Positions 37,801-51,534 are shown, counted from the first letter of the stretch. The stretch: 64,000 nt of DNA from Chondrosia reniformis (GCA_947172415.1 OX359199.1:4862001-4926000); one strand, 5' to 3'. Translations and numbers: made by a program. The notes: generated by a model from the letters alone, not told the origin.

Positions 37801-40224
37801 TTAGAGTGTGGGACACAGCAACTTGGAAACAGATAGACCTTTTGTCTCATCATTCACTCACTATCACACAGATTGCTTTTTCTCATGACTCTAAGCGTAT
37901 ATTGGCAGTATCTAGAGACAGATGCTGGTCACTATGGAATCAGAAAAATTCAATAGATCAAGCAGATAGTAGGCTTTTTTCTTATTGGTGATTCATTTTT
38001 GTGTGACATCATCTTGACTGCCACTTTCTTCAGAAATATCATTTTCATTGGAAGCTGCATTGGACAAATCAGCTAAGAGTCATACTAGAATTATTTGGAG
38101 TTGCAGCTGGTCACCTGACGATTGCTGTTTTATTACAGCTTCAAGGGATAGAAAGGTACGTAGTTACTACTAAAATATTGGTGTATACATCGACTAAAAT
38201 GTAGACTTACATTTTAGCATTATATGATAGGACTTGTGCTGCAAACATTTTCTCAGTGAGAGGGTTCTAGATAAATCTTTTTTTGAATGTTATACATACC
38301 AGACCTTGGGTACTAGTGCTTCCCCTTAGAGCTAGTCAAATTGCAATATTTTAATAGACTAAACAAATAAACTTATTGAACTGGTTTATCCCCTCAAATT
38401 GTACTATCTAGTATTTGTTCCCTCTCTTGGGATATTTTTAAAAGAAACCTGTACATACCAGAGTTTCTTTGGGGGATAAAGAAACCCTGTACATGCATAC
38501 CACAGTTCAGTACTCAGATTACTGTCTTCCTTTCCATATTAACATCTGATCAGGCATGCGTGTGGAGCATGGGAACTGGAATGGAATGTGACTGTGGGTG
38601 GAGGCTAGTGGGGGAAGCACTCATATGTGAAGTTGCAATTACAGCTGTGGATTTTGCCCCAATTACTTTGAGCAGTAGAAGGTAATTGCTATAGTACACT
38701 GTGTACATTACTATACTATAGCACACACTGTGTACATTACTATACTATAGTACATATCCAATATGTTTTGCCTACCACAGACTTCTAGGGTTTATGTAAT
38801 ATATATAAGTCTTAGCAAAAGTTACTAAACAATTGTACTTACTAATTTAATAAATGTACTTTATCCAAAAAGACATATAAACGCAACAAACAGGATAAAA
38901 TGCTTTACTAATAATGTCACAGCATATTTGTAATAGTCCATACCAGTATATCTAGCTCATTTATTCCCATGAATGTTGGTTAAGTATGGCTTCTCAAGTT
39001 ACATGCATCTTCCACGAGAGACATTCACATTTGTACTGCACATGTGTATTGATGTTCCATTTTGTTAGTGCTTTAAGCATGCTCTTCAGCTTTGATTCTT
39101 TTAGGTATGCAGTAGCACTTGGACTGGAAGATGGACAGATTAAACTGTACCACTTTGATCTTAACTCAGGAAAATGGAGTCTCCTTGCTAATGTAGACCC
39201 AATGTATCCACTTGGGCCATTTCAAGCATGCCAAAGCTGCCAGGCGTAGATCACACCTACGTAGGGTTTATAACCTTGATTTTGCCTTTTAAGCCTTGAA
39301 TAATGTGTACAGCCTTGATTATGACTATATGTACGTATATGAATAATTGAGATGATAATCAAACCACAAGTAAATTCCATCAAACATTATGAAGAGGGAA
39401 CTGCAGCTCAGTGGGAGAGCACTGCTGGTGAATAGGCTCAAATCCCAGTAATTGCTTCTTTCATGTTTTCCCCCAGTAATGCTCTATTTATGCTTCTCTA
39501 TTATGTATATAGTTAGTACCAGGGAAAGACCTAGCAGGGCTAAATGACACCATGTAATGTATGTAATTTTTCTGAGAGCACCTCTTTAACTCCATCTTGG
39601 TTAACTAGGATGGTCTGTGTATGTACATATATGTACATACGTATCTGTAAAGCTTTAATTGTAAGATGGTTCAAAAGTTTCTTACATATTTTAAATTGTG
39701 TACTATTGTACATAGAAACGTTTGAATATACACCACTAGAACTATTACCGAATCAGCCAAGTGACCAAAGTCTTGTCTTGCCAAGGGGGACTGAACAACT
39801 GTCCTTTGATGATCTTGGGTAACTTATCACAATCGTCGGTCACCAATTTAATGGTATTTCAGTCCTCCATCCAAGGTAAGACTTTGGTCATTGGATGGTT
39901 TGGCTTAATAATTCTAGTACTTATTCATATTTTCTTCATTATATCCCTTGCACAACCATTTCATATTGTACATGTACGTATAATATGATTATAATGTGAT
40001 TCTCTTTTGGGGCCCTATTTTTCTTTTTTGGTGTACAAGCAAATGCATATGTAGCCAAGGTATTTTCTTTAGCTTGCTTCAGTATTTCTCCTTGTGATGC
40101 TATCAAGTGCTTGAAGTGGCAACCTGTACCTTTCTCTGAAATTGGTGAACTTAATGGTCGGGGTATCCTCTTGGCAGCATGCTGTAGTGATGGATCAGTG
40201 CGCTTATATAACATTAAATTTTAA
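31860..40224 (+). CDS. ELP2: ELP2, Elongator complex WD40 subunit
   Basis: ELP2 scaffolds Elongator, which adds carboxymethyl-type groups to wobble uridines of tRNAs. Twenty exons splice in phase: 31860-32076, 32139-32221, 32514-32694, 32983-33066, 33352-33416, 33482-33548, 33914-34162, 34475-34575, 34638-34760, 35069-35221, 35442-35543, 35615-35689, 36010-36079, 36165-36260, 37585-37642, 37703-37968, 38034-38155, 38554-38681, 39105-39203 and 40083-40224. That gives 826 residues, the same length I recall for human ELP2. Markers along the two beta-propellers: '[14 protein letters not shown]', '[14 protein letters not shown]', '[15 protein letters not shown]', '[14 protein letters not shown]', '[15 protein letters not shown]', '[12 protein letters not shown]', '[20 protein letters not shown]', '[11 protein letters not shown]', '[12 protein letters not shown]' and '[14 protein letters not shown]'. 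The acceptor of the last exon is the least certain boundary. Confidence 0.94.
36265..37253. repeat. 33/36-bp minisatellite with higher-order structure, ELP2 intron 14
   Basis: About 29 copies of a unit reading GTAGCTAGGGGCTCTCTTGT then GTTGTATACATAT. Most are 33 bp. Some gain an extra GTT (36 bp), and two of those read TTGCGTTGTTG. The pattern of variants repeats: the TTGCG unit at about 36513 is followed by the same series as the one at about 36919. This gives a higher-order period of about 405 bp (12 units). The plus strand is open across it, but it is intronic. Confidence 0.95.
38690..38755. repeat. Two-copy direct repeat in ELP2 intron
   Basis: A segment built on 'ACTGTGTACATTACTATACT' occurs twice in tandem, about 30 bp apart. 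Confidence 0.7.
39340..39480 (+). repeat. tRNA-derived SINE-like element
   Basis: The head contains 'GCAGCTCAGTGGGAGAGCA' (A box) and 'GGCTCAAATCCC' (near-consensus B box), then 'ATTGCTTCTTTCATGTTTT'. The flanking 'GATAATCAAACCACAAGTAA' is the reverse complement of the tail motif of the element at 6590-6725. It lies in the last ELP2 intron. Confidence 0.55.
39716..39821 (+). other. Coding-like stretch in the last ELP2 intron
   Basis: Between a TACATAG acceptor and a GATCTTGG/GTAACT donor the frame reads '[20 protein letters not shown]' and ends '[11 protein letters not shown]'. The composition is protein-like. It is not needed for the ELP2 model, whose phases join without it. It could be an alternative exon or a gene relic. 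Confidence 0.3.
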
Positions 40225-40629
40225 ACATGTACACAAATACGTAGGTACGTATGTAATATTTTCTGATGTATGATGAATTTTAATATGGAAAAGTAGGGGA
40301 CTTTGATACCAAAAGCTGATCTTAAGCTTGGATGGATCATCAGTGGACTCTGGATTTCCCCCACCCACTCACTTGCCAAGTAGCCTCTCAGACGTATACA
40401 TTGAGAATTTTAATATCTTAATTAATTGTCCATTGACAGACTAAATCTATACAGCAACCAAAAACTTAAATTTAATTTAATGCAAACCAATTAACCTATA
40501 GCTACCATGCATATGTACGTAGGTATGTACGTATGCATTAATATTACTCGTGTGATGTTTGTTCCTGCATGAAATATACACATGATTAAAACTTTAAAGC
40601 TGATTACTTTTCTGGACCATTAGCAGTTA

Positions 40630-43600
40630 TCATTGAGCTTCAGTGTTTATCATTGTGTAAAGAGGATTATCAATCTCCTGACTTGCTTTCTTGTATAAGG
40701 GATTTCCCCCCTGCATAAGGTGTACATCATGAATAGAAACGTACATAATGGAAAACTGCTAAAAATAATTATTGCATTCAGAATCAATAATATATATGAA
40801 TTTTTTAGCAGAGTTCATAGTATGTATGTTAAACCTTAGCTTAGTCATTAGTACATGTTTTCTGTTACTAAACACACTCACAACATAAAATTGTGTTCCT
40901 GCAACCTCTTTTTTGAAATGTTTATACTCTCGCCAATCCTATACAATCAGATCAGTACATAAAATTATAATTATAATAGATTATCTTCATTAAGAAAGCC
41001 AAACAGAAATTACAATCTTACCAGATACATCAAGATTAACTTAGTGATGATAATAGTCAATATCCCAATGACCAGCATTCCAACAACAATAGGAATAGCA
41101 ATGATATAGGCTGGTGTATTTGCATTTACGTTTACAGCACAACCTGCAAGAAGATTATCATTACAGAATATCTGGAATATACATACAGTATATGGAAGGG
41201 TCATGATAACCAATTTGTTTTAGTATATATATCCTTACTTCCTGGCGACTCTCGTACTAAGACAGTGTTTCTTTGGCTGCTGTCTTGTGGAACAAAGAAA
41301 AGAATATTACCATTGCAGTTATCTCCTTCAACATTAGCGATACAGGAAAATGTACCTACAGTAGATAGATATTAAAATGTGTTTATTAAAAGGTTCAACT
41401 AAAGATTAACTTTATAACTACATACTGTATGTACATATACAAAAGCAAGTAAATGTGTTAAGTCTAGAATTATTCACTTTCATCCTCCTCAGCAGTTAGA
41501 TCCCTGCCAATTAATGTGATATTTGGACAGGAGGCAGAACATTTGTTTGAAGTTATTACAACCTTTTCATTCACAACTGAAACTAAACATGAAATACATT
41601 CTTCACTGAATAGTTGACAATTCTGTGAACTGCAGGACTGTTCAATAGAGAAAAGAGATGTATCTATTTTGTAAACCAATTAATTAATAGTAGATTGATT
41701 GAGCAATGGATGGATGGGTGGTTGAATGCAAACAGATAAATAGATATAGGTGGATGGATGCATATGTATATTGTACATATTGTTGGAACATAAGGACAAA
41801 TATATAGAATGGAATGAACTGATTACAGAAGGACTAACAGATGATCAATTATAAAACTTACACTTTCAGAATTACAAAGTTCACAGAAGTCTCCAGTGAA
41901 GCCATTTTCACACACACATTGATTGCATTCACATTCACCAACACCATTACAAAGTCTCTGTTAAAGAAACCGAACTGAATTTAAGTCCTTGCCATTTTTC
42001 AATTTCAAAACATACATACATTTCCAATGTCACTTGGATCTTTACAGCTGTCAGTGTCGGGTGAACATTGACATAGTTCTCCAGTGTAGGGAAGACTGGA
42101 CAGTGGAGAGATGTCACAAATGCACATCCCTGCACAGCCACATGTACCCTGACCTGAAGGAGAAGAAGGATAGAGCATGCTGATCTGTAGCGACACATGT
42201 AGCAGACAGTTAAATGGCACTAATAATGTTCAAGTACCACTGCATCTTCTTCCTAATTCATCAATGGGACAATTGAAGTTGTTGCATTCACAAGCCCTTC
42301 CAAAGTAATATTCGTCCTCATTCTAAAGTGTACGCATATATAGGTACATTGTCAAGTACGTATATACTTTCTCTACTTATCTGTCATGTATTATTTAATG
42401 TACTTTGAAATCTACTGGAGTCAAATCTATGTATGTTCATGCAAAAAATATGGTGACTTACTAAACTATCACACAAGCACCTTCCACAAATGCATTCTCC
42501 TTTTCCAGAACATTCTAAATCATTAACTCCAACTCTGTTAGAAAGAAGATCAAGAAATTATTGCAATCCATTTTGTCTCTAATGTGTGTTACATTTAGAG
42601 TTAGCTCTCTTACGGGCAATTTTGGTTGATTTCATTACCAGTAGAGTTACAAAAACAGTCTTTCCCAACTCTATAAGAATGCAAGACAAGCATATATACA
42701 ATTACAATTTATATTATAATTCATGTAACAAGAGCAGGTATATACCTTCCAGTATCACACTGACACAATCCACAAGCTAATTTACCACCTCCAAAACATA
42801 TTTCAGGTCCTCTTGACTATACATAAACAGTTTAAGACAAGGATAAACATACTGTACATTACTAATACTCAAGATAAAAGAATGAAATGCATAATTATGT
42901 TTCCTTATAGCAAGGTTTTATGTCGATATCAGTACATACAGTAACTGTCAATATGCACATACAGTGTATACGTTTTCAGTCAAAAAATAACAATATAAGG
43001 TTTGGCGCCCCAAAAATTGGAGCTATAAAAGATAACAAGGAAAATTCAGTATTCATATCATAATGATGAGTCTGTGTTGAAACATTAATTAAGCTTGTAT
43101 ATGTTACTGATATAATACAGTTATAAAATTTTTTCATAGTGGTGTAGGAATTATCTAATCAACTTACTACATTGTTGTCACAACTGCAGTCCAGTAGTAC
43201 ATCAAGCAAAACTTCAACATTCCCAAAGAATACAACTCTAATATCTAACCTATAAAGGAGCATGTATACATGCTAGTATATACGTATATTATGTATTTAG
43301 TATATGTACACATGCCCTGGCATTCAATTTCAACTAAAAAAAATTTATAGGTACATATATAGAGAGTTTCTGAAAGATTTCTGTAGATCACATAACCATA
43401 CACAAGACTGTAAGTTCACTGAATATGTATACATATTAGAAACAAATTATGGTTGGTATATATATGTATGTACGTACATAGTGCAGCCACACATAGCCAT
43501 GCACAGTATATATACACAATTAAGTGTGAATGTATATACTGTACGTATGTAAGTGTAATATAAACTAATTCTAACCTTTCAAGATTAAGGATTTCTTTGG

Positions 43601-46600
43601 TAATTTCAGCAATTTCCAATGATACATTAAATTCAACCTAATGGATAGACAAATGAGTAATATGTATGTATAATATATTAATAATATCTAGTATAATCCT
43701 TTTCGAACTATTTACTATACTATTTCACCTTTTCATTGATCTGTACATCTTCACAAATAGCAGGATCATTCTCGTTTGGCCTATATCCATCCGTAACATT
43801 ATATATATCGATAAGAAATTACAACCAACACTGCCAACAAAACACTCTTAATCTAACAACTCACGTTGGACAAGATGCTGCTTCAATATTAACCTTCAAA
43901 CCGGGAACTGCATCTACACTAACCTGAACCCTTTGGGATATTTTCTACATTTAGTAAGAACTTATATTATAACTATTTATGATATACAAGTTAAATAAAA
44001 CATTCAAAAAATAAAGTTAGAAATACGTACATACATAGGTATGACAGTGCATGCAACTGCAACTGACACATCTGGAAAAAGTATTCGAATTTAAACAGGA
44101 CAGTGATCATATGGTAAGGCTAACCATGTAGAAGTGGCATACTTAAAACTTTATCATACATATATACATCATCATTTCTATGTTTGGGTGCATCATCCCT
44201 ACTTACACTATATATCATAATGAGCCCAAGAAGTGATACATATGATTAAGTTTCAATATACATACGTATGTCACTTCTGTATAGTTATCTGTATACATGT
44301 ACGTATCTCTCATGATCACTATCTGCTATATATTCATTGTCGCAACACTGGCCATCCCTACTTCTAATAATTTCTATTTTTAAATTTCTTTATATATTTA
44401 AATGAAGCCATGCATTTGGTAAGACATACGTACGTACGTATAGTCTATTAACATTATTTAAGGAATTCTTACTCTGTATTCATCTTGAATAATTTGTACT
44501 ATGTTGTCAGCATTACTAGACAGTGCTGCAGCAGTTGCTCCAGGTATCACTGCAGCCAATCTCTATACAAATACAAAGTATACATATAGCAAAGAGTGAA
44601 ACTACAGAAACAGTATATAACTGCATGTTACAGTACTAATATTTATTACATTAAAAGATGGTTAATTGATAAGAAATTGAAAATTGACCAAGATCCCATT
44701 AAGCCCATATAAAGACAAAATACTAACCCACAAGTGTAGTGTAATGCATACGTATGTTCTGACTATTACATAGTTATTACTTAGAATCAATACACTTAAT
44801 TTAAGGATTTATATGCATGTTTCTTATAAATCAAATCTAAAGCAATAGCATACAATTTACTTGCAAACCTCATAAAGAGGCAAAACTCTGTTGGCACATA
44901 AGATAGGAATAATGTCATACTCAACCAGAAGAGAGTATATTTGAGACACGGACGGATAGTCCTATACATAGAGATGAAAACACCTTTAAAAGTATATATC
45001 CATGCAGAAGTGTATAATACTCCTAGGTCTTAAGGCTTAGGAGAACACATAATTAAAAGAGAAGGTCGCTCTGTTTACAATGCTTGCTGAGAGTTCCAGG
45101 TCATAGTAAACAGGAGGAGTAGAGTCCTGAGGCATTAAGCATTCTCCCTGGTTAGGCCTCACAGCTCCTGCAAGCTACAAATATAAGATTCATGTCTTAA
45201 TGTTTGTGGTATATACTGTATATAGGACACAATTGCCTTACAATGCCATCATAACCAATATGGTATTCTGCATCAGTGATATAAACCAGAATATGCCTTG
45301 AGTTGTTTCTCCAGCCAATCAACTGTGTAATGCATATGTACGTACATAAAGGCACCAATATTTTGTTCATTTGTATCAAAGTCAAATGATACAATACGGA
45401 ATATATGCATGTAATGCATAGAAATGTAAACACTATATAGTGCATAGTACTCTTATGAAAACTTTAAACAAATGTCAGTACTTCTATACTAATTCTATAT
45501 AGTTATAGTACCTCTCTGCATTTAATAACTTGTAGTAAGCCATCAAATCCACCTTCAGGACGATCATTGTTGCCAAAGGTTCTCTCATCTTTTACAGCAT
45601 TCTATAGCGGGACATAAAGGTAAATATAATTTGTCATACTATCTATTCATCAAACGCAAGTGATAATTTTTATTTACTGTAAAATCATCTGCAGAATTTG
45701 TCATGCTTAGAATGTGCTTGAAGCTGTAACTTCCGCTAATTGGTCAACCGGAAATATAGACACAATTATATTGTATGTATATATAATACATGTAAATAAC
45801 AGCTTGATACAGTCTAATATTCTAACCTGACTCTGAGGAATGGATCAGTATATTTCTCAATAAATGAACCAAAGCCAATTCTGAAATCACCTGTAATAGA
45901 TCCAATTGTATCAGCTACAAAACATTATATGTATATATATGTAAATCGATATCAGTGTTTATTTGATGAGTAATCATTACTGCTCGATCTTTACCAATGG
46001 TGTCAGCAAGATTCTTAACACTGTTTAAATCATCTCCCATTGATGCTGAGAAGTCCATTAGAAAGTACACATCTAAAGGATAATCTCCAGCAGGTCTAAC
46101 CTCGAGAGTGAATGATTCTGGACTGCCTGAAGAATAGAGAGAATCACATCTCACGATCATTTACATTATATTTGCACATGTATACACTTGATACTGTATG
46201 CATGGCTAGCTGAAAAGGTGCATGGATATGAAATGTACATTTTAATTCATTTCATTTTGACAGGTTATGGGTATCATAATAATAAAAGTATTTAAAAATT
46301 TCTTGTATATTATTATACGTAATTTGGAATGAAGCACTGAACATAATATAGAGGTCCTTACCTGGTCTCAAATTAACCATTACTTTTTGTGGGGACACCA
46401 ATACAGTTTCTGAAAGTTCCAAGTTCTATAGAGAAGTTATTACCTTATTACTATCTTGTCGTATATACGTATACATGTACATAAATACGCAAATTGTTGG
46501 TGTTAAAAGGAAATAGGGTTGATAGATATTCAGGGCTGAGATTATTCATACAGGAAAAGACCTGTCTTGTAGTAGATGCAGCTGCTGTTGCTCAGGCAGA

Positions 46601-48382
46601 GTGGTCCATCCTAACTTCTTCCTTATGGCCATGGCTGAGGTCGTCCTAGATTCTTCAGCCTGGTCTCTCTTCTACGCATCTGTAGTAAACTGATTGAACA
46701 TGCTGTATGGTCCCTTAATCAGGCCACTAGGCTTGAAAGGCTCCAGTCTATAGTTGCTAAACACGTCCTTGGGATCACCCTTGTGGAGAATTTTGACCCA
46801 GGATTGCTTCCAAGCGGTTGGAAAACAGCCAGAGGAGAAGGAGGCTAGTTATATTGTTCCATTGGATCTTGCATGTAGACCAGACAATCATCATTCAAAA
46901 CTTCTTGAAATAGGACAAAAGTCAGTTCCTTGGGTCGATGGCTCTTTGGACCGGTTTATTAATCCATGGTAGTGACTTTCTTCTAGTTCTTGTGGTTTTC
47001 CAGGGTGCATTCGAAGTGAAAAGATGCTGAAATGCAAACATCTTGTCATCAAGGGAATCAAAGACCTCATGAACAGACCAGCAAGGTCAGCAAGGAAAGC
47101 AAGTTTGTCAAAAGTTTTTGAAAGATTTTTTTCTAAGACAAGTGGCATTGGCTTTGGAATATATATTTCCATGATATATAGTTGAAGGAAAATCATGGAG
47201 TGATCAGATATAGAAATATCCGAAGTATCGGCAGGCACAGGTCAGAAACAAGGAAGGTTCCAGGAACGAGATTCATGAGTAGGAGCTGAGATAGGTTGCA
47301 ACAAAGAATGTAATTGAATAAAATATAGAAGCCTATCTTTATGAAGATGGTTATCACTGGAAAGGTTTATGTTAAGGTCATCACAGATAAGCACATGTTT
47401 TCTAAATAAATTATAAAAGTGTAGTCTGAAATTCAGAAAGGAGATGTTCAACAAAAGTGACAGAACAATTGGCTGGAAAGCAAAGAAGAGGAAAGGATAC
47501 TCATAGTATGCCTATATAATTTCACCCCAAACGGACTCAGGAATGGAAGGATATATACAGGAAACATGCAACACCACCGGTACCCATGACGGTTTCGGTC
47601 ATGTGGCGGCTATATGTCTGAAATTCATAAATTTGAATTTCCGAATCAGTAGCTCATGATCTAGTTGGCTAACCTGAAGAGGTGTTACACTACCAACGGG
47701 ATCTTCTATACGGGAATATTCGCAGCTATCCCGTTCTGACGCAGGGAGACAGCTAGCTCCTGAAGTGGTCTGTAAAAATGGGAATTTATACGCGTCTTAT
47801 AACGATTATAATAATATACCAACAGGGCTCGTCCTTGGCGTTAGAAGGTAAAGGAAAGCTTTGCTCCAAGTAATCTGTCGTTTAAATTACCCCACTTGTA
47901 AATATAACGGTTCATTTTATGCTATAATAATCCTTTACCTTCTTTAACGTCAAAACGAGCCCTGTTGGTGCAGCCTATATTTAAAGTCAAGCAAGTGTAT
48001 ACTTTCTGAAATACTAGCTAAAAAGGTCGCTTCCAAGTTACCACACGTTCCAAATAACCCCGTTTAGACCTTATAGGCCTATAAATATGTGTTTTCGCTC
48101 TTACATTGCCGCTGTAGCACCAAACACAACTTTGGGTGGACTGGATACAAGTGGAACAGTTAACTAGTCCTGAGCATCCGTTCATTGATCCAACACTTTG
48201 GGCTATATATTATATGAAAAGAAAAGAACACTTTAATTAATTGGGTATATAGCTAATATAAGGCGTATAACGAAAATTATATATATACATGACCGTTATA
48301 TAAACTACAAATTTTGTATGCATGCTTACTAACCTGAAACAGTCAAGACGGCAATACATAAGAATATCAAGGGTCTCTTCAT
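40630..48382 (-). CDS. Integrin beta subunit, copy 1
   Basis: Integrin betas pair with alphas as adhesion receptors. Signal exon at 48382 (MKRPLIFLCIAVLTVS), then a PSI domain (C..C..CI...C.WC at 48105-48202; 47670-47770). The betaI domain has the MIDAS 'DFSASMGDD' (about 46030-46060), 'NNDRPEGGFDGLLQV' (LIMBS-type D/P/E) and 'IGWRNNSRHILVYITDAEYH'. A hybrid region follows, then Cys-rich I-EGF exons ('CGLCQCDTGR', 'GECICGRCLC', 'GTCGCAGMCICD', 'GECECNQCVCENGFTGDFCE'). Next come the beta tail, one membrane span ('VVGMLVIGILTIIITKLILM') and the cytoplasmic 'DWREYKHFKKEVAGTQFYV' with two NPLY motifs. The tail stops at 'INTEAQ', shorter than copy 2, although sequence beyond the stop still resembles copy 2 coding. 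More than 20 short exons are inferred. All key sites are intact. Confidence 0.92.
46550..47520. mobile_element. Non-LTR retrotransposon fragments in integrin copy 1 intron
   Basis: Plus strand, about 46650-46800: 'EHAVWSLNQATRLERLQSIV' resembles the region downstream of the reverse transcriptase core (family pattern YA..VW......L..VQ). Minus strand, about 47010-47454: 'LICDDLNINL', 'LLQPISAPTHES' and 'ISDHSMIFL' resemble the apurinic endonuclease (GDFNI, TR, SDH motifs). Both are broken by stops. Their opposite orientation suggests inversion or nested insertions. The intron interrupted lies between the PSI and betaI exons. Confidence 0.6.
47818..47968. mobile_element. MITE with 37-bp terminal inverted repeats
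   Basis: The ends read 'CCAACAGGGCTCG' ... 'GAAGGTAAAGGA' and their complement 'TCCTTTACCTTC' ... 'CGAGCCCTGTTGG', enclosing about 75 bp. Total length is about 150 bp with no coding. It lies in the PSI intron of integrin copy 1, and the matching intron of copy 2 lacks it. No clear target duplication was seen. Confidence 0.8.
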
Positions 48383-48749
48383 TACAATTTCGCAGAAAAT
48401 TATATATTAAGGCAATCACAAAGGAGGACCCACGTACTTTCTTGAAAATAATTTTGCCTGACAAGTTTTCAAAGAAACTGTTTACAATTCACTCCAGCCA
48501 GCACGCGGGCTCAAAAGACGCGAACTTATATATATATACTAATCGCTAGCTTGTGGCAAGTCAATTTATATGTATACAACTTAGCAGGCTTCAGTTTTTA
48601 TTTATGAGTAATCCAATTTATAAGAGACAATTTCCTATATAATGCATGCCCCATGTAACTGTACAGAAAATTTATCAACGTGAAAACGACAACAATTGGT
48701 TCACATGCACGATCAAATATTTAGTCAGCTGACATCAGTATTCTGTTCA

Positions 48750-50115
48750 AGAGAACCTGTGACACCACATGCATCTTCTCTAGTGCTCTTCCCACTCTTC
48801 CTTCATTGCAGGCACTATCTTATTCTTTTCTCTCATCTCCTGGAATCCTCCCACTATGTCCCTATGGCTTGCATCAACTCCTTCCTTTTCTCCACCAGCT
48901 AGTGATGGCCACCTGCCTGTTTCTACTCTTATAGCCCAGCAGTTCCCCCTCTTAATTAACTCTAATGATTGGGAGTATGACTGCAAAGCAAGGTGTGGGA
49001 GTACAGGAAGGAATAGAGCTTTGAATGTATCTTCCAGTTTCAGTCAACATATACACTTAACCTCCTCCAAGGACATCCTTCTTAAGTCTTCCATTCTCAT
49101 ATTTCGCCATTCAATCATCTTCCAACTCCTTCAGCCATCATAATTTGCCACTCATTCTTAGAACTTCTAGTGCTACCTATGTCACTAGTCTGTCCTCACT
49201 CAACCTTAAGACCCTCCACCAGAATTCAATGCATCTCTTTTTGACTTCCCATTCTAATGGGGGTATCCCCATTTATTCAAACTGCATGCAAAGAAATCTG
49301 GTGTTGCCTACTCGCTCCCGGAAACATTCTTGCCACCCTTAACTGCACCTCTTCAACTACTCCTAACTTTCTGCCACAGCCCCATATACTTTGGCTCCAT
49401 TTATACAGAAGGACAGACTGCACCAGTGCTTTTAGTAGTTTAACAAATGTTTCTCCTTTGACCACCCCCATGCACGCTCATTCTACATCTTCTCAGTCAT
49501 GCAGCCAGTGCTCTAGCACCAGCCTTAGCTCTCTCTCCTCCAACATTACTTAATACTGCAGGTGCTCTGTCAGACTACATCCTATATAGATACTTGTAAT
49601 GGTCCTATTGTTTCCTCATCAATGCTAAATTTCTCAACAGTTTTCTTCATCCCCTTCTTCCTCTGTCTGCATACAGCAAAGCGGATATTCTTTGCCTTCT
49701 ATACATGACACCCATTCCCCTTGCTTTCATTTCTCCTACCATGCACATATATCAAAAATAGCAATACATCCTTAATTGTCTTAATCCATTTGTTACACTA
49801 AAAGCATCACTACACTGCTCTCACACCTTCACCTCACAGCTCAGATTTGAGTATGCTGCCTTCAGAAAGCTTGTTAATCTCCCTCCCAGGCCCAGTCTCT
49901 CAGTTATGTAGTTTCCCCTATCCACTCTGTCATAGACCTTCTTGAAATCAAAAAACCAATACAGTAAACATCCCTCCTTTTGTCGTCATAATGTATACTA
50001 CCCTAATAGGTTAAGTGTTAACATCAGGTCTCGGCACCCTCTCCCTTTCCTAAAACGGTCTTGCTCTTCTGCTAGTAGTTATCTCCCCTCCCCTACCTGT
50101 GTCAGTCTATTACAC
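48750..50115 (-). mobile_element. Degenerate non-LTR retrotransposon (reverse transcriptase)
   Basis: Minus-strand pieces in order: 'EEQDRFRKGRGCRDLMLTL' (finger region, consensus EQ.GFR.GR.C.D), 'FFDFKKVYDRVDR' (motif A, FxDF.KAFD), then 'GERAKAGARALAA', 'LLKALVQSVLLYKWSQSIWG', 'EEVQLRVARMF' and 'KRCIEFWWRVLRL' (thumb and C-terminal region). Stops and frameshifts are scattered throughout, so it is dead. It lies between integrin copies 1 and 2 and is somewhat less AT-rich than its surroundings. Confidence 0.75.
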
Positions 50116-50130
50116 ATTGTCTTATACACT

Positions 50131-51534
50131 GTATAGATACGTATATATATACCAGGGAGATACCTCAATACCTATATATACCACATCTATATTCTATAAT
50201 TAATGGCCTATATATAGGACACCTATTGAGCTAGAGCTTTGGATTACAAGTCGTCTTTTTACTTTTCTGCTCCACTGAATCAGATAGTGCTGTTTCTGGG
50301 TAATACTTCTTTACTGCATGACCTTAGTTGTTTTGAAGTGTTTCCTTCAGAAATCACACATGCAATCATCCAAAACATGCATGGCGATAATGCATGGAAA
50401 TGGTGATGATGGTGATATTAACAACAACAACAACGTTAACGACAACAATGAAATCTTTCCAATTATACTCTTATATACATAGCGTATATATAAATAATAA
50501 TAAGCCATTATGAGTAGTGGGAATATTGGATGAAATGCATGCTTACGGTATCCATGCATGCACTATATATAATATAGTATATGGGTAAGCATACATTGCT
50601 TTTATCATGTACACCAACACATGTACATACATGTACAACTAACTTCTGTATTATAAATTCAAAGGACAGTTCCTATATATATAATATATGTACTGAAAAG
50701 TACTAAAATATTTATAAGTGTGTTAAGATATATACATTGAAAATACTAATGTATAATAATGATAACTTAAAATTGAAATAGATAAGTTTAAAAAAACAAC
50801 TCTAAGTAGAGGAAATCCTATTATATTTAATAACACTGAATATATTTTCAACATTCAAGTTAGTCCTTTGCATATATTGGGAAACCTTTGTTTTATGAAA
50901 ACCTATTATATGCTTTGCTGGCCATGGCTTCCTTATTAATTATATATAGAGACGTTTCAGTGTATATACATATATACTAATGAAATTTGTTCAAATAACT
51001 AACACACTAAAGTGAGAGACTATATACATATGGATAAGCCCAGTTCATCACACCACATCAGTGCATTGAATGTATTTAAGCATGCACAGTGCATGGCTTT
51101 CAATTCAAAGGAAGTCAGTGAAGAATTGCTGAATATTAGTTGGTTTGCTTCTGGCTCTCCTCAGCTTATTTTTTAACCTTAAGAATTGTCTTTGTTACAA
51201 AAAGTAGGAGTAGAAGTTTTCAATTTATTGAATTGATTATTTAAGAAGTCATTTGATATACATGTAGTACTGAAAATAGATATACAGTATATACATAATA
51301 TGTACCAGAAGCAATAGTATAATATATATGTACGTACGTACGTATGTATGTATATTATAATATTTGAATTTACTATTACTTATTATTATATGTACGTATG
51401 TACATAAATATATAATATAGTGCAGTCTATCTACTGTACTACATGGTGCATATGTATTGTTTATCTGAAGTATACACACTATAAAATCCTAGTGATTAAT
51501 CACACATTTTTTGTTAGGCACAGTTCCCAGGAAC
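50131..51534. other. AT-rich intergenic spacer
   Basis: This lies between the dead retrotransposon and integrin copy 2. It holds simple runs (ACAACAACA near 50425, GTACGTACGTACGTATGTATG near 51330) and no recognisable coding or RNA gene. Confidence 0.5.
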
